NCBI RefSeq assembly: GCF_000732625.1
Contig: NZ_JPJI01000023.1
Span: 248,001 to 312,000 of the forward strand
DNA: 64,000 nt
Source: Nonlabens ulvanivorans
Lineage (GTDB): Bacteria; Bacteroidota; Bacteroidia; Flavobacteriales; Flavobacteriaceae
Direction of reading: 5' to 3'
Numbering within the stretch: position 1 is the first letter of the stretch; every line of letters begins with the position of its first letter. A program made the position numbers and the translations under genes. This document shows, piece by piece, positions 17,291 to 26,183 of the stretch. The notes below the pieces were generated by a model. The model made no database searches and had not been told where the DNA came from. It saw only the letters and a program-made list of their open reading frames with translations.

Positions 17291-18122
17291 AGCGACTCTT
17301 TTTATTCCCGCTATTCATAGGCACTATCTTATAGGTAGCCTTTAATTTGGTAAGTTGTTTTTCAAGTTTAGGTAAGTTTTCTTTACGAGATATTAAACTG
17401 GTAAACCAGCCCACTTGTGCTTTGAAAGCAACACTTTCTTTGATCAGTCTTTTTACAAATAATGCCTCGCCACCATTACACCATAATTCGTGAGATTTAC
17501 CGGCAAAATTGCGATCACTCACGTCGTTACCTAGGTTTTTATTTTTGCGCTGGTTGGCCTTAATAGCTTCATCTTCGCTACCGTAAAAAGGTGGATTACA
17601 CATAGTAAAGTCATAAAGCTCTTGAGGCTTAATGATATTCTTTAATATAGAACCACGGTCTTCTTGAAATCTCAATTTGATGTTAGAAATTTTACGTGAT
17701 TTAGGCATGGTAATTTTCTCTTGCAAGGATGTTGCAAAATCATAGCTTTCTGGATCAACTTCACTACCTACCATTTTCCAATTGAAAATAGCAGTTCCTA
17801 GAATAGGGTAAATCATATTAGCTCCAGTACCTATGTCTAAACCTGTGATGTTTTTTTCTCCTACTAAATCTGCTAGATGCAGTATGTAATCTACACGGCT
17901 AGGTATCGGCGGACTTAAATAATCGACTGGTAATTCCCAGTGATTAACACCATAATGCTCCTTGAGTAATGCGCTGTTTAAAGCAAGTACAGAGGCTGGA
18001 TTAGTGAAGTCTATACTTATATAGCCATCTTCTTTTGTAATGAAATGAGACTTCAGATCTGGATATGATTCTGACAGCAAGTCGAGATCATATCCATGTT
18101 TATGTAAATTATTATCATGCAT
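17265..18122 (-). CDS. rlmF: 23S rRNA (adenine(1618)-N(6))-methyltransferase
   Basis: A 285-aa SAM-dependent methyltransferase acting on A1618 of 23S rRNA. The SAM-binding GLDIGTGANMIYPILG (about residue 100) and the catalytic NPPF motif in MCNPPFYGSEDEA (about residue 182) are diagnostic of RlmF/YbiN. The N-terminal HKHGYDLDLLSESYPDLK also fits. A TATCTTTG -7 box ends 5 nt before the ATG, so its mRNA may lack a leader. Its 3' end overlaps the small Cys-rich gene on the other strand. Confidence 0.93.
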   Translation of the reverse strand: MHDNNLHKHGYDLDLLSESYPDLKSHFITKEDGYISIDFTNPASVLALNSALLKEHYGVNHWELPVDYLSPPIPSRVDYILHLADLVGEKNITGLDIGTGANMIYPILGTAIFNWKMVGSEVDPESYDFATSLQEKITMPKSRKISNIKLRFQEDRGSILKNIIKPQELYDFTMCNPPFYGSEDEAIKANQRKNKNLGNDVSDRNFAGKSHELWCNGGEALFVKRLIKESVAFKAQVGWFTSLISRKENLPKLEKQLTKLKATYKIVPMNSGNKKSRFIAWKFEK

Positions 18123-18127
18123 GACTG

Positions 18128-18135
18128 CAAAGATA
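18128..18135 (-). promoter_or_regulatory. -7 promoter box of rlmF
   Basis: The minus strand reads TATCTTTG, an exact TAnnTTTG match that ends 5 nt before the start codon. Confidence 0.6.
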
Positions 18136-18279
18136 AGATAGTAGATGCTCTTAAATATTAAAGAGCTGTGTTTCTGGTAGATTAGTTTGATTAATGACTG
18201 GGTAAATAAGTAAGTTTAAGATTGTTGCTAGCCCTGAAAAACCAATTGTTTAACAGCACGTTACCTGAGTCATTTCCAT

Positions 18280-18287
18280 TACCTTTG
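18280..18287 (+). promoter_or_regulatory. -7 promoter box of the DEAD-box helicase gene
   Basis: TACCTTTG, an exact TAnnTTTG match, 14 nt before the ATG at 18302. Confidence 0.55.
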
Positions 18288-18301
18288 CAAAAATCATTTT
18301 C

Positions 18302-19651
18302 ATGAAGAATTTTGAGGAACTAAATCTGGGAACACCATTGCGCAATGGTATTAACGATTTAGGTTTTACAACAATGACACCTATTCAAGAGCAGGCTTTT
18401 CCGGTTATTTTATCGGGTAGAGATATGATAGGTATTGCACAAACTGGTACTGGTAAAACACTGGGCTATATGTTGCCATTGCTTCATGAATTAAAATATG
18501 CAGACACTTTAGATCCTAGAATGCTTATTCTAGTTCCTACTAGAGAACTAGTTGTTCAAGTTGTTGAGCAAATTGAAGCTTATGCTGCTTATATCAATGT
18601 AAGAGTATTAGGTGTTTATGGTGGTACTAACATCAATACACAAAAGAAAGCGGTAACAGATGGAGTGGATATTATTGTAGCAACTCCTGGACGTTTATAT
18701 GATTTAATTGTTGCACAAACGGTGCGATTAAAGAATTGTAAGAAGGTAGTTATTGATGAGGTGGATGTGATGCTAGATCTAGGTTTTAGATTTCAGTTAA
18801 CTAATATCTTTGATCATTTACCTGTAAAGCGTCAGAACATTATGTTCAGTGCTACTATGACGGATCAAATAGAGGATTTTATAAAATCTTATTTCTTTAA
18901 TCCAGAAAAAGTATCTGTAGCAGTAAGTGGTACGAGATTAGAGAATATAGAGCAAACTTGTTATCCAGTAGAGAACTTTTATACTAAAGCTAATCTTTTG
19001 ATGGACCTTCTTACAGATGAGGAGGAATTTAGAAAAGTACTGGTTTTTGCTGGTAATAAAAAAAGTGCAGATCGTTTACAAGAGTACATGCTAGAACGAT
19101 ATGGTGATGAAATTGCAGTTATACATTCTAATAAAACGCAGAATTACAGATTGCGCTCTATTGAACTTTTTGATACTGGAGAACGTCGTATATTGATAGC
19201 GACAGACGTTATGGCGCGTGGATTAGATTTAGATAAAATATCACACGTAATCAATATAGATGTTCCTTCATTTCCAGAAAATTATATGCACCGTATAGGT
19301 CGTAGTGGACGTGCAGAGGAAAAAGGTAAAACTATCTTGTTCTACACAGAGAAAGAAAGAGAAGATAAAGAAGCTATCGAGGCATTAATGGATTATAAAA
19401 TTCCAGAAATTCCTTTCCCAGAAGAAGTTGAAATTTCAACTCAAAAAACACCTGAAGAGAAACCAGTCGTGCGTGAGATTTTCAATCCTCATAAAATCAT
19501 TGAAGAAGAACGTGGAGCATCTTTTCATGAGAAAAGCGAGAAGAATAAAAAAGTGAATTTAGGTGGTAGCTATCGTAGGGAAATTGCAAAAAAATATAAG
19601 AAACCCAAAACACGTGGTGATAAAATCGCAAATCGCCGTAGAAAAAAATAA
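18302..19651 (+). CDS. DEAD/DEAH-box ATP-dependent RNA helicase
   Basis: A 449-aa RNA helicase with both RecA domains. Motifs: Q motif (FTTMTPIQEQAFPVI), I AQTGTGKT, Ia PTREL, TPGR, II DEVD (VIDEVDVMLD, Val in place of Ala), III SAT, then domain 2 with LVFAGNKKSADRL, ATDVMARGLDLD and VI HRIGRSGR. The C-terminal 60 residues are Lys/Arg-rich and probably bind RNA, ending RGDKIANRRRKK. Such proteins act in ribosome assembly or RNA decay, often in cold adaptation; which applies here is not determinable. It has its own -7 box and a strong terminator. Confidence 0.95.
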   Translation: MKNFEELNLGTPLRNGINDLGFTTMTPIQEQAFPVILSGRDMIGIAQTGTGKTLGYMLPLLHELKYADTLDPRMLILVPTRELVVQVVEQIEAYAAYINVRVLGVYGGTNINTQKKAVTDGVDIIVATPGRLYDLIVAQTVRLKNCKKVVIDEVDVMLDLGFRFQLTNIFDHLPVKRQNIMFSATMTDQIEDFIKSYFFNPEKVSVAVSGTRLENIEQTCYPVENFYTKANLLMDLLTDEEEFRKVLVFAGNKKSADRLQEYMLERYGDEIAVIHSNKTQNYRLRSIELFDTGERRILIATDVMARGLDLDKISHVINIDVPSFPENYMHRIGRSGRAEEKGKTILFYTEKEREDKEAIEALMDYKIPEIPFPEEVEISTQKTPEEKPVVREIFNPHKIIEEERGASFHEKSEKNKKVNLGGSYRREIAKKYKKPKTRGDKIANRRRKK

Positions 19652-19656
19652 ATCAT

Positions 19657-19698
19657 AAAAATGCCCCTTAAGAAAATATGCTTAAGGGGCATTTTTTA
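19657..19698. terminator. Bidirectional terminator
   Basis: AAAATGCCCCTTAAG (19657-19671) and CTTAAGGGGCATTTTTT (from 19681) form a long perfect stem with A and T runs. It serves the helicase gene and the convergent DUF6263-like gene. Confidence 0.92.
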
Positions 19699-19713
19699 TT
19701 AGAGATATTACGA

Positions 19714-20610
19714 TTATTCAATAATTGTAATTGTTTGTGTTTTCATAGTCATTTTCATTTCTTGTGGCATCGTATCCGATTTCTTAATAACAATGTTACC
19801 ATCTAATTCTTGTTTTATAGATGCATTAGTAATCCAACCTGTTTCTTTGTCTATCGTGTAAGTTCCAGAACTAGGACCAGAAAGACTGTAGTTAGCTTCC
19901 ATACCATTAAGATTAGTACTTGAATTATCTGGAGTTTTTAAAATAGCCGTAGAGCTTATCATATAAGAATCCTCGGATACGCTTTCTAATTGAAAGCTGC
20001 TACTAGCCTCAAAAGAAGCTATAGAGTTCACCGTTATGGTTTGAAACCAAGAATCACCTACAGCGACTTTTTCTTTAGGTAAAATAGCGGTTAATTGCTG
20101 GTAGTTAGAGCTCTGTTTTTCTGCATCCATTTCTTTTTTTAAAGCTGCTTCTACTTGTAATAATTGCATTTGAGGCATTTCTACATCATCAGTTAAACCT
20201 TCCATTTGACTACTATTATCAAAGCTCAAAATCTCACCATGCTTATTCATGGTTATTTTGATAGGTTGTTTAATCATATTTTTAAAAATAGTATTCATCG
20301 AGTTAGACGCAGGACCATCAGATGATATTAATTCAGTCCCCATAGGTGATTTGGTTTCGCTTGACATTTTTTTAATTACAATATCTATATAATAAATACC
20401 GTCCTTGATATCTGTTACCATATAGTCAGTTTCTGTTGTGATAATGGTTGTGATTTCTTGAGGCATTCCATTAACAACTTGCTGTTGCTCACTAGTCACC
20501 ATTTGATTTTGTGGATATGACTTTCCTTTTTCAAGGTTGTATACAATTTCATGCTGAGCGGTAGCTACAATACTAAAAAGGATAGCAATAAAAAATAGAT
20601 ATTTTTTCAT
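19714..20610 (-). CDS. Periplasmic DUF6263-like protein
   Basis: A 298-aa exported protein: signal peptide MKKYLFFIAILFSIVATAQ with signal peptidase I site after ATA/Q. The mature part is beta-rich with repeated Thr/Ser strands (EITTIITTETDYMVTDIKDG, YYIDIVIKKM, KQPIKITMNKHGEILSFD, GTYTIDKETGWITNASIKQ), the pattern of the DUF6263 family of Bacteroidota periplasmic proteins. No catalytic motif is visible and the function is unknown. Confidence 0.7.
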   Translation of the reverse strand: MKKYLFFIAILFSIVATAQHEIVYNLEKGKSYPQNQMVTSEQQQVVNGMPQEITTIITTETDYMVTDIKDGIYYIDIVIKKMSSETKSPMGTELISSDGPASNSMNTIFKNMIKQPIKITMNKHGEILSFDNSSQMEGLTDDVEMPQMQLLQVEAALKKEMDAEKQSSNYQQLTAILPKEKVAVGDSWFQTITVNSIASFEASSSFQLESVSEDSYMISSTAILKTPDNSSTNLNGMEANYSLSGPSSGTYTIDKETGWITNASIKQELDGNIVIKKSDTMPQEMKMTMKTQTITIIE

Positions 20611-20720
20611 GTTGAATTATTTTGTTCGGCAATATAATATAGGGAAGGTAGAATATTGGTTTTTTAACGATTACATAACGATAATCTAAAGATAAGTCAG
20701 TTCTTGGTCAATAATTATTA

Positions 20721-20728
20721 TATTTTTG
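20721..20728 (+). promoter_or_regulatory. -7 promoter box of the T9SS-secreted protein gene
   Basis: TATTTTTG, an exact TAnnTTTG match. Its last TTG could be misread as the start codon; the box argues that the true start is the TTG at 20747. Confidence 0.6.
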
Positions 20729-20746
20729 CGGCAAAATTATATTTTC

Positions 20747-23362
20747 TTGAAAAAGCAACTGATTTTAAGCTTGTTATGTTTGTTTATTTTCGCTTTCGCG
20801 AAAGCGCAATCAGTAAATACTTCTTATTTATGTCTAGCAAATGGTGACATCGTACTGGCAGATTTAGGTAATTGTAGTTCCACAGTAGTGGCTAGTTATT
20901 CTTCTTCTTTCTTTGATATAGCACAAGGTGATACTGATGATACTTTGTACGGTATACGTAATGACGAATTATTTTTAATCAATGTATCCAATGGGGCAGT
21001 GACTTCATTAGGGATTTTAAACGTTGTAGGTTTTACGGGTAACTTCAGAGTTGATTCTCTAGTTAAGGAAGGACCAGGTACTTTATTAGGTGTCCATACT
21101 AATTCGCCTGGTGGACTTTTTAGGTTTGATATTGCAAGTATGACAGCTACATATATAGGTGATACGGGTTTTCCTAGTGCTGGAGATTTGACTTATTTCA
21201 ATGGTAATCTTTATCTAAGTGCAGACGGTAATGATCTCGCTCTTATAGATGTCGTAAATCCGAGTAATTCTAGTCTGGTAGGGACAATTCCTGGTGTATC
21301 TGGATTTAATAATGTTTTTGGGGTAGTAACTATAATTACCGCAAATCCTTGTGCGATAAATCCAACTTTTGAATTAGTAGCGACAGGTGGAAATGATACG
21401 CGTTTTATTGATATTAATACAGCTCAAACTACCGCAAACTGCCCTAACTTAGTAAGTTCAGATATATTTGGCGCTGCTGAGGTCGCGTCTGATGTTATTT
21501 GTTCGATTAGTTTAGATATAGAAGATTCAAACGGGAATACTGATCCAGAATATTGTCAAAATGCCAATACAATTCTTAACACTACTGCAAACCCTTTAAC
21601 TCCATTAGGCGTGTACTCTTATGAATGGCGTATACAAGGTCAGGCAGGTGTAGTAGGTACTAGTGCTATTTTACCTATTAATATCTCGGCCACTACCACT
21701 TACGAATGTACTATTACAGACTCGGGACGTGTGGCGCCAGATAATATAGCGACCTCTAGTATTACAGTTACTGTAAACCCAATACCATCGTGGAATCCTA
21801 TTGCAAATGTTATCGCGCATGATAATTATACATTACCATCAATAACAGGAACTAATATTCCTGCAAATGCTGCATTTTATGATAATCCAGCACATACGGG
21901 CACGCCTTGGAATGCCGGTGATGTAGTTGATCCATCTTTATTTACAACTAATCCAGCAACAATATTTGTATATGGAATTGATGCAAATGGTTGTGAGCTC
22001 ATTGAGCAGTTTGATATAGAATTTGTTGATGCTCAAGTTACCATTACTCCTGGAGGAATTCAAGATGTATGCGACGGTGATATGGTCACATTAACTGCTA
22101 CAACGGTTCCTGCAACTCCTTATGGTAATTATAGCTTTAACTGGTCAGATACACAGGGAACAAGTTATCCTAACACGTCATCTATTACCGTAACTGTTAA
22201 TGTTGCGACTACAGTTTCTGTAACTGTAAATGACTCTGGTGTAGAGAACGGAACGGATATGGGGTTTGATATGACAGATTTTAATGTACTACCAGTTATT
22301 GATATAGATGATCTAGTAGATCAAAACGTGACAGGTAGTTTTACATTTCCGGCCATAACAGGAACAGGTTTAACAGGAGCTGAGGCATATTATACACAAC
22401 CCAATGGAAATGGAATCATGTATAACCCAGGTGATGTAGTAACCGCAGCAGATTTTGCAGTATTGCCTATTGCTCTATACATTTATGATGATAACGGTAG
22501 TTGTAGTGATGAAGAGAGTTTTATTCTAGGTATAATGGATCCGCCTATGCTTAGTTTAACAATTAGTGCTACAGGAAATGATTTTTGCGCTGGTGAGTCT
22601 ACTACATTAACTGCAACGGTGAGTCCTGCGACTGCCCAAGGTTCTTATAATTATGAATGGCGAGAACAAGGAGCGACCACTGTGCTGTCTACTGCGATGT
22701 CTTTAACAGTAATGCCAGCTGTTACTACAGTTTATGAATGTACGGTTACAGATACTGGACTAACCACAAATAATTCCACCACAGAAACATTAACTATAAA
22801 TGTCATACCAGTACCAGAATTAAATCCTATAGGTTCTCAAATTGCCACAGGATCTTATACTTTTCCTAGTATCGGCGGGAATAATTTAAGTGGTAATCAG
22901 TTGTTCTATACGCAACCTAATGGATTAGGTAGTTCGTATGCTACTGGTGATGTTATCGACATTACAGATTTTATAACTTATCCAGTAACTCTATATGCTT
23001 ATGATATTAATGCGTCTGGTTGTGACGATGAGATAAGTTTTGAATTGACCATCAATCTGGTAGTGGTCATCCCAGAACCTGAAGAGCCTTTATTTGTGAT
23101 ACCAGATTATATGACACCTAATAATGACGGTTATCACGATTTCTGGAGAATAGATATCAATAGTGCTGATGTCACAGTCACGGGTATTTATATTTTTGAT
23201 AGGTATGGTAAATTGTTAAAGCAACTAGCGCCAGATGGAATAGGATGGGACGCCACTTATAATGGTAACCCATTGCCGTCTAGCACTTACTGGTATCAGT
23301 TAAAATATGAAGTTAACGGTGTTCCTACAGAGACGACAGGTTTTTTTGCAGTGAAAAGGTAA
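20747..23362 (+). CDS. Large secreted protein with T9SS type B sorting domain
   Basis: A protein of about 871 aa exported through Sec and then the type IX secretion system. I place the start at TTG 20747 because it gives a clean signal peptide (KKQLILSLLCLFIFAFAKAQS) and lies 18 nt after the -7 box. The N-terminal third resembles a beta-propeller (DUF6923-like). Three Ig/PKD-like repeats follow, each with a Cys-containing opening and an ATTVYECTVTD-type strand. The last 85 residues (from PDYMTPNNDGYHDFWRI, ending GFFAVKR) are the CHU_C/type B sorting domain. Surface attachment or adhesion is likely. The palindrome 20792-20805 encodes the AFAKA of the signal-peptidase site. Confidence 0.88.
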   Translation: MKKQLILSLLCLFIFAFAKAQSVNTSYLCLANGDIVLADLGNCSSTVVASYSSSFFDIAQGDTDDTLYGIRNDELFLINVSNGAVTSLGILNVVGFTGNFRVDSLVKEGPGTLLGVHTNSPGGLFRFDIASMTATYIGDTGFPSAGDLTYFNGNLYLSADGNDLALIDVVNPSNSSLVGTIPGVSGFNNVFGVVTIITANPCAINPTFELVATGGNDTRFIDINTAQTTANCPNLVSSDIFGAAEVASDVICSISLDIEDSNGNTDPEYCQNANTILNTTANPLTPLGVYSYEWRIQGQAGVVGTSAILPINISATTTYECTITDSGRVAPDNIATSSITVTVNPIPSWNPIANVIAHDNYTLPSITGTNIPANAAFYDNPAHTGTPWNAGDVVDPSLFTTNPATIFVYGIDANGCELIEQFDIEFVDAQVTITPGGIQDVCDGDMVTLTATTVPATPYGNYSFNWSDTQGTSYPNTSSITVTVNVATTVSVTVNDSGVENGTDMGFDMTDFNVLPVIDIDDLVDQNVTGSFTFPAITGTGLTGAEAYYTQPNGNGIMYNPGDVVTAADFAVLPIALYIYDDNGSCSDEESFILGIMDPPMLSLTISATGNDFCAGESTTLTATVSPATAQGSYNYEWREQGATTVLSTAMSLTVMPAVTTVYECTVTDTGLTTNNSTTETLTINVIPVPELNPIGSQIATGSYTFPSIGGNNLSGNQLFYTQPNGLGSSYATGDVIDITDFITYPVTLYAYDINASGCDDEISFELTINLVVVIPEPEEPLFVIPDYMTPNNDGYHDFWRIDINSADVTVTGIYIFDRYGKLLKQLAPDGIGWDATYNGNPLPSSTYWYQLKYEVNGVPTETTGFFAVKR
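20792..20805. repeat. Iterated palindrome GCTTTCGCGAAAGC, copy 4
   Basis: Exact copy inside a signal-peptide coding region, read as AFAKA and supplying the AKA of the cleavage site. Confidence 0.95.
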
Positions 23363-23454
23363 CCTTGACTAACTTTGGCTTAGTTATTGGAATTTGAAAA
23401 TTATATAAACAATAGGGAACATTTTAATTATCTTGTGCCCGTTAAAATACAATC

Positions 23455-23943
23455 ATGAAAAAATTATTATTACTAGTAGCTTTTGTAGCTTCATCTTTCT
23501 CATTTGCACAAACAGGTTATGTTGATGCAGAGTTTTTATTGTCTAAAATGCCAGAGGTAAGCGCTGCAGAAACACAATTAAAAAATTACACCAGTAACCT
23601 TCAGGCAGATATTACAAAAGCCGAAACCAATGCTAATGCAAGATTTCAAGCTTTACAACAAGAAGCACAATCAGAAGGAGTGACTGAAGAAAGAAGACAA
23701 GAAATCATTAAAATGGCGCAACAGCTAGAAGGTTCTTTAAATACAGAAAAGCAAGGTGCCGAATTAAAATTAGCAACTAGACGAAATGAATTGATGCAAC
23801 CTATATATGATAAACTGAATGCAGCTATAGAAAAGGTAGCAAAGGCAAAAGGATTTAAAATTATCGTATCTGTTAGTTCTGTATTATTTGCTGAAGATTC
23901 TGCAAATATTACTGAAGCTGTTAAAACAGAAATGGGATTATAG
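23455..23943 (+). CDS. OmpH/Skp-family periplasmic chaperone
   Basis: A 162-aa periplasmic chaperone for outer-membrane proteins. The signal peptide MKKLLLLVAFVASSFSFAQ is followed by the strand TGYVDAEFLLSKMPEV, a long helical coiled-coil arm (about residues 38-120) and the closing GFKIIVSVSSVLFAEDSANIT, the Skp body. Length fits the family. It lies 92 nt after the T9SS protein gene and has its own terminator. Bacteroidota often carry several OmpH paralogues; the others are not in this window. Confidence 0.92.
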   Translation: MKKLLLLVAFVASSFSFAQTGYVDAEFLLSKMPEVSAAETQLKNYTSNLQADITKAETNANARFQALQQEAQSEGVTEERRQEIIKMAQQLEGSLNTEKQGAELKLATRRNELMQPIYDKLNAAIEKVAKAKGFKIIVSVSSVLFAEDSANITEAVKTEMGL

Positions 23944-23962
23944 TCTCTATATTTTATAATTT

Positions 23963-23991
23963 AAAAGCCGCTCTAAAAGAGCGGCTTTTTT
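23963..23991 (+). terminator. Terminator of the OmpH gene
   Basis: AAAAGCCGCTCT (23963-23974) and AGAGCGGCTTTTTT form a perfect GC-rich stem with a 3-nt loop and T run. Confidence 0.92.
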
Positions 23992-24221
23992 TGTGACTGG
24001 TTGTGAGTGAATCACCATAAAAAACTTGTCATAATACATTAGTTATATTCAAATCTGTATATTTACCTAGTCTTCTTAAATGGCAACTTTTTAAGTTCTA
24101 AATCTTAGATACAATGATCGATTATTCATATAAAATAGCTTCTCATGTAAGGGCAATGTGGTAATAATATAAGTTCTCTATACCTTAATTATTATAACAT
24201 TATTTACAATTAAAAATTATT

Positions 24222-25385
24222 ATGTCTAAAGAAATAAAAAACTTAACTAACCTAGCAAATACAGAATATTCACTTAAAAAACTTTTCAGTGAAGCCGAAG
24301 ATTTTCTTCCATTACTAGGTACAGATTACGTAGAATTATATGTAGGAAATGCAAAGCAAGCAGCACATTATTATAAAAGTGCGTTTGGATTCCAATCATT
24401 TGCTTATGCTGGCCTAGAAACTGGTCTTAAGGATCGCGTATCCTACGTATTAACACAAGGCAAAATTAAACTTGTCCTTACCACTCCATTACAAAAAGGT
24501 GGAGAGCTCAATGAGCATATCAATGTTCATGGAGATGGCGTTAAAGTAGTTGCTTTATGGGTAGATGATGCTAGAAGCGCGTTTGAAGAAACAACTAAAC
24601 GTGGTGCAAAACCTTACTTAGAGCCTACTGTTGAAAAAGATGAATTTGGTGAAGTAGTGCGCTCGGGTATTTATACCTACGGAGAAACTGTTCACATATT
24701 TGTAGAACGCAAAAATTATAATGGAGTCTTCTTACCAGGATATGAAAAATGGGAATCTCATTACAATCCTGAGCCTGTAGGTTTAAAATTTATCGACCAT
24801 ATGGTTGGTAATGTAGGATGGGATGAGATGAATAAATGGTGTAAGTTCTATGGTGAAGTTATGGGATTTGCTCAAATCATTTCTTTTGCAGATGATGATA
24901 TCGCTACAGAGTATACTGCTCTTATGAGTAAGGTAATGAGTAACGGTAATGGTCGTGTTAAATTCCCTATCAATGAACCTGCCGAAGGAAAGAAAAAATC
25001 TCAGATAGAAGAATATTTAGATTTCTACAATGGTCCTGGAGTTCAACATATTGCAGTGGCCACAGATGATATAGTTGCGACAGTAAGCGCAATGAGAGAA
25101 CGTGGTGTTGAGTTTCTTTATGTTCCAGATACTTATTATGACGATATTTTAGAACGAGTAGGTGAGATCGATGAGGATATAGAATTACTTAAAAAACATG
25201 GTATTCTTATCGATAGAGATGATGAAGGTTACCTGTTACAGTTATTTACTAATAACGTATTAGATAGACCTACCATGTTTATTGAAGTAATCCAACGTAA
25301 AGGTGCCCAATCCTTTGGAGTAGGTAATTTTAAAGCTTTATTTGAGGCTATAGAAAGACAACAAGCGAGAAGAGGTACTTTGTAA
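24222..25385 (+). CDS. hppD: 4-hydroxyphenylpyruvate dioxygenase
   Basis: A 387-aa Fe(II) dioxygenase converting 4-hydroxyphenylpyruvate to homogentisate in tyrosine catabolism. It has two VOC modules; the catalytic C-terminal one carries the three iron ligands in FIDHMVGNVGW (His), GVQHIAVATDD (His) and PTMFIEVIQRKG (Glu). The C-terminal helix FGVGNFKALFEAIERQQ gates the active site. It has 230 nt of AT-rich upstream sequence without a recognisable operator. The homogentisate dioxygenase and fumarylacetoacetase genes are not adjacent. Confidence 0.95.
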   Translation: MSKEIKNLTNLANTEYSLKKLFSEAEDFLPLLGTDYVELYVGNAKQAAHYYKSAFGFQSFAYAGLETGLKDRVSYVLTQGKIKLVLTTPLQKGGELNEHINVHGDGVKVVALWVDDARSAFEETTKRGAKPYLEPTVEKDEFGEVVRSGIYTYGETVHIFVERKNYNGVFLPGYEKWESHYNPEPVGLKFIDHMVGNVGWDEMNKWCKFYGEVMGFAQIISFADDDIATEYTALMSKVMSNGNGRVKFPINEPAEGKKKSQIEEYLDFYNGPGVQHIAVATDDIVATVSAMRERGVEFLYVPDTYYDDILERVGEIDEDIELLKKHGILIDRDDEGYLLQLFTNNVLDRPTMFIEVIQRKGAQSFGVGNFKALFEAIERQQARRGTL

Positions 25386-25404
25386 ATATTATTTAAATCA
25401 AATA

Positions 25405-25440
25405 AAAAAGCCCGAAATCATTATTGATTTCGGGCTTTTT
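25405..25440. terminator. Bidirectional terminator after hppD
   Basis: AAAAAGCCCGAAATCA (25405-25420) and TGATTTCGGGCTTTTT (25425-25440) are perfectly complementary, with a 4-nt loop. The hairpin is shared by convergent hppD and the metal-handling cluster. Confidence 0.93.
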
Positions 25441-25454
25441 AAATTAGAATGATA

Positions 25455-26183
25455 TTAGCTTATCAGCATTATTGTAGCCATAATAATCATTATTGCATTT
25501 TCAATAAACGTAGCCTCAGTCATCGGTAATTTTAAAACCGTTCCCAAACATGCACATTGAATGGACTTCTTATCTAGTAAGGTTTTAGTTACGCCACCAG
25601 TTGTAATACTTAAGACTACTAAGGTGATAAGTAACGCAAGGTCAACTTGAAATCTTATTAGAAACATTAAACCTAGCGCTGTTTCTATAAATGGGTATGC
25701 CCAAGCATATCCAGGAATTAATTTGGCTAGTGGATCGTACATTTTAAAACTGACTGGAAAACCTTTTAAGTCCAGTATTTTAAAAAAACTAAAGACAATA
25801 AAGAATAATCCCATAAAATCGAGCATCGCTTCATTCCAGTTCTCTCTGCTATAGTTCAATAAAAGTGTAGCAATTGTGATATACCCTAGAATTAAAAATA
25901 GAGGCTTCAGTTGCTGTAACTTTGATTGTTTTGGTTCCGCTTTCGCGAAAGCGGAATTCTCAAATATATTTTTTTCCTCTATCAGACTTATATGATACTT
26001 AGGACTAAGTGCATGCTGGAATGTGTCTAAACTTATATGAGAGGCCATGTTTATCACAGCCTGCTCATTTTCTAGTGTAACAGTTGCGTGATCCACATCA
26101 TCAATGTTATTTAATTTATTCTCAACATCAGCACGACAACCATTGCACGTCATGCCTTCTATGTGGTAAATAAGTTTCATCAT
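25455..26183 (-). CDS. HMA domain fused to MauE/DoxX-like membrane domain
   Basis: A 242-aa protein. Residues 1-70 form a heavy-metal-associated domain with the CxxC motif of EGMTCNGCRADVENKL. From about residue 95 there are four transmembrane helices of MauE/DoxX type ending in the Cys-pair segment SIQCACLGTVLKLPM. The combination suggests metal (Cu/Hg-type) transfer or redox handling at the inner membrane. It is the last gene of the minus-strand cluster and overlaps the upstream gene by 4 nt. The linker between the domains contains the palindrome (25939-25952), read as AFAKA. Confidence 0.85.
   Translation of the reverse strand: MMKLIYHIEGMTCNGCRADVENKLNNIDDVDHATVTLENEQAVINMASHISLDTFQHALSPKYHISLIEEKNIFENSAFAKAEPKQSKLQQLKPLFLILGYITIATLLLNYSRENWNEAMLDFMGLFFIVFSFFKILDLKGFPVSFKMYDPLAKLIPGYAWAYPFIETALGLMFLIRFQVDLALLITLVVLSITTGGVTKTLLDKKSIQCACLGTVLKLPMTEATFIENAIMIIMATIMLIS
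25939..25952. repeat. Iterated palindrome GCTTTCGCGAAAGC, copy 5
   Basis: Exact copy in the interdomain linker of the HMA-MauE gene, read as AFAKA. Confidence 0.95.

Noticed and set aside
24114-24164. 16-codon ORF ending ...RAMW before hppD, considered as a Tyr/Trp leader
   Set aside because: Only two Tyr and one Trp without a run, no terminator-like hairpin after it, and hppD is catabolic, so attenuation by tyrosine makes little sense.
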